From the NCBI GenBank assembly GCA_900199505.1, contig FZQV01000006.1, forward strand, positions 33,395 to 97,394: a DNA stretch of 64,000 nucleotides. Reading direction: 5' to 3'. The notes beneath the pieces were generated by a model. It made no database searches and had not been told where the DNA came from. It saw nothing but the letters and a program-made list of their open reading frames with translations. The stretch is from Ruaniaceae bacterium KH17. GTDB lineage: Bacteria; Actinomycetota; Actinomycetes; Actinomycetales; Actinomycetaceae. Position 1 is the stretch's first letter, and each line of letters begins with the position of its first letter. A program made the translations under genes and the position numbers. This document shows, one piece after another, positions 57,829 through 64,000 of this stretch.

Positions 57829-59250
57829 TTAGTCCTCAAGGTGGCGCACGAGATGCTCTGCCAGGCCCGTGTACGAGGCGGGTGAGAGGGCCAGCAGACG
57901 TGCCGCGACGTCGTCGGGCAGGCCAAGATCGGCAATGAACTCGCGCATTTCGACGGCGTTCACGCGGCGGCCGCGGGTGAGCTCCTTCAGGCGCTCATAG
58001 GGGTTGGCCATGCCGGTGGCGCCGGCGATGCCAGCGGCGCGCATCGCGGATTGGACCGCCTCACCGAGGACTTCCCAGTTGGAATCGAGATCGCGAGCCA
58101 TCTGATCGGCGTCGACCTCGAGTCCGGCAAGCCCGCGCGTGACGTTGTCCAGGGCGAGCAGCGAGTGGCCGAACGCCACCGAGATGTTGCGCTGGGTGGT
58201 GGAATCGGTGAGATCGCGCTGCAGGCGGGAGGTCACGAGCGTGGCCGCGAGCGTGTCCAGCAACGCACAGGAAATCTCGAGGTTCGCCTCGGCGTTCTCG
58301 AAGCGGATCGGGTTCACCTTGTGCGGCATGGTGGAGGAGCCGGTGGAGCCCTGCGCCGCGAGGTTCTGGCGGAAGTAGCCGAGCGAAATGTAGGTCCACA
58401 CGTCCGTGGCGAGGTTGTGCAGCACGCGGTTGAAGCGCGCCACGTCCGAGTACAGCTCGGCCTGCCAATCGTGCGACTCGATCTGCGTGGTGAGTGGGTT
58501 CCAGGTGAGCCCGAGGCCCTCCACGAAGGCCTGTGCGATGCGCTCCCAATCCGTGCCGGGAACGGAGATGGAGTGGGCCGCGTAGGTGCCGGTGGCGCCA
58601 TTGATCTTACCCAGGTACTCGGCGCGCTCGACCCGCTTCATCTGGCGAGTGAGCCGGTGCGTGAGGACCGCAAGCTCCTTACCAAGCGTCACTGGGGTGG
58701 CGGCCTGGCCGTGGGTGCGGGCGAGCATCGGAACGCCGGCGGCGCTGTGGCTGAGCGAGATCAGCTTGGCGCGGAGCCTGCGAGTTGCGGGAAGCCACAC
58801 CTCCTCGACGGCGGAGTGGATCACGAGCGCGTAAGCGAGATTGTTGATGTCTTCCGAGGTGCAGAAGATGTGCACAATCTCGGAGACGCTCGGCAGGACG
58901 GTCTCACCGAGGCTGGCGGGGGCGGCCTCGAGGCGGCGCTTCAGGAAGTACTCGATCGCCTTCACATCGTGCCGGGTCTCCGCCTCGATCTCGGCAAGCT
59001 CGGCGATCTCCGGCGCACCGAAGTCCTCGGGGATCGCGCGCAGGTATGCGGTTTCTGCCTCGCTCAGCTTCGGGGCTCCCGGGAGTGCGTCCTGCTCGGT
59101 GAGATGGATCAGCCACTCGATCTCCACGATAAGCCGCGCCCGGTTCAGCGCCGCCTCCGAGAGGTGGTTTACCAGCGGCGCGACGGAGCCACGGTAGCGA
59201 CCGTCGAGCGGGCCGAGTGCGAGAGGGGGCGTGATCGCGGAGAGGTCCAT
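57829..59250 (-). CDS. purB: Adenylosuccinate lyase
   Basis: 473 residues from the ATG at 59250 (ATG at 59259 also possible). GSSTMPHKVNPIRFENAEAN is the fumarase/aspartase superfamily signature and LARTHGQAATPVTLGKELAV a second conserved block. It acts twice in purine synthesis, releasing fumarate. The gene is flanked by family D repeats. Confidence 0.95.
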   Translation of the reverse strand: MDLSAITPPLALGPLDGRYRGSVAPLVNHLSEAALNRARLIVEIEWLIHLTEQDALPGAPKLSEAETAYLRAIPEDFGAPEIAELAEIEAETRHDVKAIEYFLKRRLEAAPASLGETVLPSVSEIVHIFCTSEDINNLAYALVIHSAVEEVWLPATRRLRAKLISLSHSAAGVPMLARTHGQAATPVTLGKELAVLTHRLTRQMKRVERAEYLGKINGATGTYAAHSISVPGTDWERIAQAFVEGLGLTWNPLTTQIESHDWQAELYSDVARFNRVLHNLATDVWTYISLGYFRQNLAAQGSTGSSTMPHKVNPIRFENAEANLEISCALLDTLAATLVTSRLQRDLTDSTTQRNISVAFGHSLLALDNVTRGLAGLEVDADQMARDLDSNWEVLGEAVQSAMRAAGIAGATGMANPYERLKELTRGRRVNAVEMREFIADLGLPDDVAARLLALSPASYTGLAEHLVRHLED

Positions 59251-59279
59251 GCCCCCCATTCTCCCCTACCTCCGGTCTC

Positions 59280-59342
59280 GTGCTGCGTCATCCCAGATTT
59301 CACCAGGTTTGAGCCCTCTTTCTTGGGATGAGCAGCACAAGT
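59280..59342. repeat. Dispersed repeat family D, copy 2 (upstream of purB)
   Basis: GTGCTGCGTCATCCCAGA at the left faces TCTTGGGATGAGCAGCAC at the right, an imperfect palindrome with about 24 bases between, 30-90 bases upstream of purB. Confidence 0.65.
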
Positions 59343-59380
59343 CCGCGAAGGCGGGTGAGGCGGGGGATTGGGGGCGGAGG

Positions 59381-60244
59381 TCAGCCGAGGCGCGCGCCGA
59401 TCGCGTCGACGGCCCGCGTCACCGTGGGGACGGCGATTCCGTGGCGGTGCGCCAACTCGATGAGGTGTAACCCGAGCGCGTCGAACTCGGTGGGGCCGCC
59501 CGCCTTGACGTCATTCCACATGGATGACGGCGCCTGGGGGTCCAGTGCGCGCAACTGCGCCACCACGTCGTCGGGATTGGTGGGCAGGCCTTCGGCCTCG
59601 GCGATCTGGGCGATCTCCGCCACCATTGCCTCGATGACTCCGGGCTTGGCGTCCATGGCGGGGCCGATCGGGGCATCGCGCCAACTCGTCGCGAGGGCGA
59701 GCGCCGAGAGGAACCGGAACTTGCGCCAGAGCACCTCGGATTCGGTGCCGCCCACGTTGGTGGTCACGCCTGAGGCGATCAGGGCCTTCGTGAGTTCCCA
59801 CTCCGCGGCCTCCTGGGGGACATTCACAATTCGCAGGCCGAAGGGCTGGCGGATGGTGCCGTCGTCGGCCCGATTCGCCACGATCTGGATCGCACCGCAG
59901 ATCACGCGCTCCACGCTCGAAAGTGCCGAATGCACGAGCGGCGGGTGCGCGACCCCGTTCTGCAGGAACAGCACCTCGCTCGGCTTCGCGGCGGCGATCC
60001 CGGGCAGGACGTCGCCGAGGGCGTACGTTTTCGTGGCCACGATGATGGCCGAGCCCTTCGGCGGTACGTGCGCTACCGCGGGCGTGGTGTGGTGTTCGCC
60101 CTCGGGATCGATCACGGTGAGGCCGTCACGTGCGATTCGTTCGGCCGTGGCCGGCCGGGCCACCACCGTGACCTCCGCTCCGGAGCGCTGTAGCGCGCTC
60201 GCGAGGACTCCACCAACTGCACCTGGGCCAATCACACTGATCAT
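59381..60244 (-). CDS. 2-dehydropantoate 2-reductase-like protein
   Basis: 287 residues. ISVIGPGAVGGVLASAL is the NADPH-binding G-x-G-x-x-G motif, and FLQNGVAH and RKFRFLSALALATSW (helix with the Lys/Ser region) fit ApbA/PanE. It reduces ketopantoate to pantoate for coenzyme A synthesis, or acts as a related hydroxyacid reductase. It is divergent from the CYTH gene with about 90 bases between. Confidence 0.85.
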   Translation of the reverse strand: MISVIGPGAVGGVLASALQRSGAEVTVVARPATAERIARDGLTVIDPEGEHHTTPAVAHVPPKGSAIIVATKTYALGDVLPGIAAAKPSEVLFLQNGVAHPPLVHSALSSVERVICGAIQIVANRADDGTIRQPFGLRIVNVPQEAAEWELTKALIASGVTTNVGGTESEVLWRKFRFLSALALATSWRDAPIGPAMDAKPGVIEAMVAEIAQIAEAEGLPTNPDDVVAQLRALDPQAPSSMWNDVKAGGPTEFDALGLHLIELAHRHGIAVPTVTRAVDAIGARLG

Positions 60245-60335
60245 GCCTCCAGGCTACGTGCCTGAGCCGCCGTTTGGTGCCCGTTTGCGGGCGCGGCTCC
60301 TCGGCGCCGGCGGTGCGGCACGGTACCGTGGAGAC

Positions 60336-60965
60336 GTGAGCGATCAAGGCTATGGCGACTTCGAGTTCGAGCGCCGCTTCTTCGTGCGCGATCTGCCGTG
60401 TGAGATCCTTGACGCCGAGCCGCCCACCGTGATCGTGCAGACCTACCTGCTCGCCGAGGATGGCTTCGCCGTGCGGATTCGGCTCCAGGCCTCCGCTCCC
60501 ACGGGCCGACTCGATCCGAAGAGCCGCGCCGATGCCGCACTCACGCAATTCGAGGGCGAGTTCGATCTGTGCATGCTCACTGCCAAGGGCCCGTATGTGG
60601 GCGGCACGCGGTACGAGGCGGAGCGTGAACTGGACGTTTCGGTGGGCCTGGAGATGTGCCGGCGTGCGGGTGCCACGATCTCGAAGAGCCGCTACTCAGC
60701 GTGGCTCGGCCAGGACGGCTGGGTGATCGACGAGTTCGCCGGCGCCAACCGGCCGCTGATCATCGCCGAGTGTGAGCGCGGTGGTCCCGTCGTGGACCTG
60801 GCGATCCCGGAGTTTTGCATCACCGAGGTGACCGACGACGATAGGTTCTCGAACGATTCGCTCGCCCACGAGCCGTACTCCACCTGGGCATACCGATTCG
60901 AGGAGGAACTCGCGGAGCGCGGTGGCGCGTTCCTTGGGGAGTTTGGACAGAACTCCACCTTGTAG
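60336..60965 (+). CDS. CYTH-domain phosphatase-like protein
   Basis: 209 residues from a GTG at 60336. The start FEFERRFFVRDLP with an E-x-E-x-[KR] pattern, RIRLQ, EFEGEFDLCMLTAKGP and YEAERELDVS are the strands of the CYTH/triphosphate tunnel fold. It would hydrolyse inorganic triphosphate or nucleoside triphosphates with a divalent metal, or act as an adenylate cyclase-like enzyme. Frames that extend upstream overlap the reductase gene and are spurious. Confidence 0.8.
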   Translation: MSDQGYGDFEFERRFFVRDLPCEILDAEPPTVIVQTYLLAEDGFAVRIRLQASAPTGRLDPKSRADAALTQFEGEFDLCMLTAKGPYVGGTRYEAERELDVSVGLEMCRRAGATISKSRYSAWLGQDGWVIDEFAGANRPLIIAECERGGPVVDLAIPEFCITEVTDDDRFSNDSLAHEPYSTWAYRFEEELAERGGAFLGEFGQNSTL

Positions 60966-61125
60966 CGCGGCGCGGGTCGAGGAGCGGGATTCGCTGCGTC
61001 ATGTGCCGAGGGACGTGCAATTGTGCCGGGGTGGGATGTCTCATGAATGGCGTAACGGATACCGCTGGGCCCCGATCAGATGAGAGACTTAGTGCAGGAT
61101 CACAAAGAACTCGAAGGGGAGAGGC

Positions 61126-62088
61126 GTGCGCGTCGTCGTAATCGGTATCGCTAACCAGCAGACGTCACTGCCGGTCGATACCTTTCCGATCGAATTCGAG
61201 CCGTGGCGCAACGCAAATGGTCAGATCAGGCACACCGTGGGTGGGGTGGGATTCACCGTTGCCCGCGTGCTTTCCACCTTCGGCAACATGGTGGCGCTCG
61301 CGAGCCCCATGGGTGAGGACTACCCCGCGGCTCTGATCGATGCCGAGGCATATCGCTACAACATCTCGACGCACCTGTGCCGGCGCGAACTCGTGCGCAC
61401 GCCGCGCTCCTTGGTGTTCTACGACTCGCAGGGCCGCCGCATGGTGAACTCGGACATGACGGACGCCGCCGGTTTCGTGTTTGATCCCGAAGATCTGCTC
61501 CCGGATGTCTCCAGCGCGCAGCTCGTGGTTCTCGCGAACCTGCCGCTGGTGCGGAACCTTGTGGAGCCGCTACGGGACGCCGCGAGCGTCTACGCGATCG
61601 ACCTCCACGACATTCGCGATCCACAGAACCCGAAGCTCACGCCGTTCCTGAGCGCGGATCTGATCAATCTCTCGAACGATCACCTGCATGGCAAGGAACT
61701 GGAGGTGCTCGAATACCTTCGCGAGAACTCCGAGGCGAAGCTCCTCTCGATGACTCTTGGGGCCGACGGCGCCCTCATCCTTACTCCGGACATGGACCAG
61801 CCCGTACATATCCCCGTGACGTCGGTTGAAGCGGTCAATACGGTGGGAGCGGGGGAGTTCTACTGGGCGGTGACGCTGCAGTACTTCGTGAACGCTGGGC
61901 TCAGCGCGGTCGAGGCCGCGACGCTGGGGTGCGAGGCGGCCACGCGTATGGTGGCGTCGCCGGCGATCCACACGCCCACGAACATCGACGATCTACGAGC
62001 GCTTATCGTGCCGCCGGATTCGCGCACGGAGCAACCCGGCGAGTTCGCCTGGAGTCCTGTGGAGCAGGCCCACCACTACGACATCTGA
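61126..62088 (+). CDS. PfkB-fold sugar kinase-like protein with altered catalytic motif
   Basis: 320 residues from a GTG with GAAGGGGAGAGG upstream. The start VVVIGIANQQTSLPVDTFPI, IRHTVGGVGFTVARVLSTFG and GNMVALASPMGEDYPAALID are the PfkB substrate-binding features. The usual GAGD catalytic motif reads NTVGAGEFYWA, so the catalytic Asp is replaced by Glu. It may be a weak or regulatory kinase, or have changed substrate. The gene is alone; no sugar transporter is adjacent. Confidence 0.82.
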   Translation: MRVVVIGIANQQTSLPVDTFPIEFEPWRNANGQIRHTVGGVGFTVARVLSTFGNMVALASPMGEDYPAALIDAEAYRYNISTHLCRRELVRTPRSLVFYDSQGRRMVNSDMTDAAGFVFDPEDLLPDVSSAQLVVLANLPLVRNLVEPLRDAASVYAIDLHDIRDPQNPKLTPFLSADLINLSNDHLHGKELEVLEYLRENSEAKLLSMTLGADGALILTPDMDQPVHIPVTSVEAVNTVGAGEFYWAVTLQYFVNAGLSAVEAATLGCEAATRMVASPAIHTPTNIDDLRALIVPPDSRTEQPGEFAWSPVEQAHHYDI

Positions 62089-62102
62089 CTCAACCAAGGA
62101 AG

Positions 62103-63026
62103 TCAGCCGTTATCCGCGACTCGCTGGAGCTCCTGCTCGATCACGGTTGTGAAGCCCTCTCCGTCGAGCCAGCCACCGATGTACTGGGCGTTCACTACGA
62201 ACTGAGGTGTGGCGGCCTTACCGAAGATCTGCGTGGCGTTGTCGTATGACGCTTGGATCGCCGCTCGCGCGGCCTGAGAGTTCTCAAGTGATTCCGTGAA
62301 GGTGGCGATGTCTGGCATGCCAATCTCCTCGGCGATCGCGATGAGGTTCTCATTCGAGAGATCGGTGCCGCCCTCGACGAACTGATAGTTCACGATCGCG
62401 TGGCTCATCTCAAAGAACAGCCCCTGATCTCCGGCGGCGCGGCCGGCCACGGCGAGATCCACGGATTCTTCTCCGAGCACGGGGAAGTCGTTCCATTCGT
62501 AGCGCACGACGCCCTCGTCGATGAAGTGCTGAATCGCAGGGAGGGTCTCAAGGTGGAACTTGGCGCAGTACGAGCAGCGGAAGTCCGCCCACTCGGCGAT
62601 GACGACGGGCGCGTTGACGTCGCCCATCGCGAAGGAGTCGCCCTCCGTGCGGCGGAACTGCGCTTCCATCACCGCGAGTACGTCATCCGATGGCGCGTCT
62701 GGGTAGGGCGCTGCCTCGGTGGAGCCGGCTTCGGTATCCGTTGCAGGATCCGTTGCGGTGGCGGTCGGCTCTGCGGGCGCGGATGCGTCGTCGTCGGGAG
62801 CGAGAACGGTGCGGCTGAGGAGCAGGCCGATCACGATGCCGAGTAGAAGCATCACAAGCAGGGAGAGCACGGTGACCAGCACCGAGCGCCGGGGCTGCTG
62901 CGGCGGGGCCGGTTGGGCGGGTGCGCTCGCGTAGGTGGGGTACTGGGCGGAGGGCCCGGGGGCCGGATAGTTCCCGGCCGACGGCGTTGGGGTGGCCGGT
63001 TCGTAGCCCTCAGGTGGGGTGGTCAC
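62103..63026 (-). CDS. DsbA-like membrane-anchored thiol oxidoreductase
   Basis: 307 residues. A Pro-rich cytosolic tail (about 45) is followed by one membrane segment (VLVTVLSLLVMLLLGIVIGL), an acidic/Thr linker and an extracellular thioredoxin-fold domain with WADFRCSYCAKFHLETLPAI (C-x-x-C) and the cis-Pro region KAATPQFVVN. It should form disulfide bonds in exported proteins. The stop of the upstream CopC-type gene overlaps this ATG. Confidence 0.88.
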   Translation of the reverse strand: MTTPPEGYEPATPTPSAGNYPAPGPSAQYPTYASAPAQPAPPQQPRRSVLVTVLSLLVMLLLGIVIGLLLSRTVLAPDDDASAPAEPTATATDPATDTEAGSTEAAPYPDAPSDDVLAVMEAQFRRTEGDSFAMGDVNAPVVIAEWADFRCSYCAKFHLETLPAIQHFIDEGVVRYEWNDFPVLGEESVDLAVAGRAAGDQGLFFEMSHAIVNYQFVEGGTDLSNENLIAIAEEIGMPDIATFTESLENSQAARAAIQASYDNATQIFGKAATPQFVVNAQYIGGWLDGEGFTTVIEQELQRVADNG

Positions 63027-63592
63027 GACGTGGGGTCCTCGTTCTTCCAGCGGCGCACAAGTAGCACCGCAATGGCGCCGACTGCGGCGATTCCAGCTAC
63101 CCCCACGATAGCGCGTTGGAGCGTGGAGCCCTCTCCGGGCTCGGGGGCAGCGGTTGGCTCCGACGTCGTCTCTTCCGTGGCGGGCTCGGGTGTGGTGGGC
63201 TCGGTGGTCGTTGGTTCCGGTGTGGTGGGCTCGGTGCTCACCTCGAGCTCGAACGCGATCGTGCCCTCGATCCGGTGGCCGTCGGAGGAGACCACGGACC
63301 AGTTCAGTTGGTACGCGCCGTCGGGAAGCTCGGGGAACGGCGCCCGCACGAACCGCCCGTCGACGGCTGGGGTGACCTCGTGCACCGTGCTGCCCGACTC
63401 ATCCAAAATGGCGATCGCGGGCGTCGCATCCATGATCTCGGCGCTGTACTCGAGTTCGATCTGGGTGGGCGCTTCGGTGAGGACGGAGCCGTCCTCAATG
63501 TTCGAGGCGATCAGTTGATCGTGCGCCGCTGCGGGCAACGCAATCCCAACAGACAGAACGAGGGCGCACAGGAATCCGCGGAGAAGTCGCAT
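63023..63592 (-). CDS. CopC-domain copper-binding protein
   Basis: 189 residues with a signal peptide (LLRGFLCALVLSVGIALPAA) leaving an N-terminal AHDQLIAS; the mature His-1 and the SSDGHRIEG motif are the copper(II) ligands of CopC. A Thr/Pro/Glu linker leads to a C-terminal membrane segment and basic tail (LLVRRWKNED), so the domain is anchored outside the cell. It is first in a two-gene operon with the DsbA-like gene. No CopD domain follows. Confidence 0.88.
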   Translation of the reverse strand: MRLLRGFLCALVLSVGIALPAAAHDQLIASNIEDGSVLTEAPTQIELEYSAEIMDATPAIAILDESGSTVHEVTPAVDGRFVRAPFPELPDGAYQLNWSVVSSDGHRIEGTIAFELEVSTEPTTPEPTTTEPTTPEPATEETTSEPTAAPEPGEGSTLQRAIVGVAGIAAVGAIAVLLVRRWKNEDPTS

Positions 63593-63617
63593 GCCTTCAT
63601 CCTATGTCCGGCGCGGG

Positions 63618-63911
63618 TTAAGGGGTGACGCGCGTGGCGACCTGGAAGGAATCGGCTTCGAGGACCGTCTCGAACTCGACGCCGTGGCGCTCGGTGGCCC
63701 AGCGTGCGCCGTCGGGATCGGGATCGTCGTGCCACACGTGTGACTCGAGGTCGAAGACCACGTAGTCCGGAACGGGGTTGGTGGGGTTCCCCATCCAGTA
63801 CACCTCGGCCTGCGGCACGAGCCGGGCCATGAGCGTGAGGTCCGTTTCAACGACGGCGCCCTCGGGGACGGCGTCGAGCACCTCGAGCGCGGCCGGGAGC
63901 TTCGGCGAGGG
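63618..63911 (-). pseudogene. DUF2079-type protein, C-terminal fragment
   Basis: About 98 codons: DLTLMARLVPQAEVYWMGNP then TNPVPDYVVFDLES, the end of DUF2079-type membrane glycosyltransferase-like proteins, with VWHDDPDPDG. An in-frame stop at 63912-63914 lies upstream, and no membrane part is present, so this is truncated. The remaining 86 bases to the edge look unrelated, consistent with an insertion or deletion joint. Confidence 0.6.
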
Positions 63912-64000
63912 TTAGCGGCCAAAATGTGTGTATGGCGTCGGCGTGTCATGAGCGTCCGGCCCATCCTTTTCGGGTCCAGAGGCCTTCTTCGGCGCTGAGG

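Overview
The window is GC-rich DNA (by eye about 60-65% G+C) with many GTG/TTG starts, ATGA stop/start overlaps, a class Ib ribonucleotide reductase (nrdHIE, with nrdF elsewhere), a CsoR copper operon, a cellobiose operon with CebR-like operators, and a proton-translocating transhydrogenase split as PntAa/PntAb/PntB. Together these point to a Gram-positive, sugar-fermenting actinobacterium, for example an Actinomycetaceae or Cellulomonas-like lineage. The lineage is inferred from gene content; no rRNA or tRNA gene was seen.

Layout. 1-2.6 kb: end of a TetR-type regulator, a two-gene ABC exporter and a MazEF-like toxin-antitoxin pair. 2.8-12.4 kb: a GH31 glycosidase, an acyl-CoA ligase with a repetitive tail, an AEC carrier, luxS-mtnN, and a three-gene operon with two tandem paralogous hydrolase-like proteins and a membrane protein. 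12.4-15.8 kb: nrdHIE behind two probable NrdR boxes and a cluster of DnaA-box-like sequences. 15.9-30.2 kb: a DUF4143-type ATPase, a sialidase-fold lipoprotein, a GH32 fructosidase, a sugar ABC importer, an amylosucrase, a DUF4190/DUF4352-like membrane protein, a two-component system and the distant nrdF.

30.3-39.1 kb is accessory DNA, probably an integrated element or its remains. It holds repeated GTGGCACG motifs that look like integrase arm sites, a tyrosine integrase and an excisionase-like protein. A large uncharacterised protein with a PD-(D/E)xK (NERD-like) nuclease signature follows, then an IS256 transposase remnant, a PaeR7I/XhoI-type restriction-modification pair and a divergent unknown protein with a possible HEPN motif. 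This is the best candidate for a new defence module. 39.3-41.1 kb holds decayed genes (a PaiB-like internal deletion and an ABC-2 permease end) among small intact ones.

41.2-48.6 kb is a cellobiose locus: cellobiose phosphorylase, binding protein, two permeases and a LacI regulator, with three copies of a TGGAAGCGCTTCCA-type operator. 48.7-64 kb is mostly core: a tyrosine phosphatase, a phosphoribosyltransferase, pntAa-pntAb-pntB behind two identical palindromes, csoR-copZ-copA, DedA, purB, a panE-like reductase, a CYTH protein, a PfkB-fold kinase with an altered catalytic motif, a DsbA-like protein with a CopC-domain protein, and a truncated DUF2079 fragment at the right edge.

At least four families of short dispersed palindromic repeats lie between genes, and one supplies the stop codon of the amylosucrase gene.
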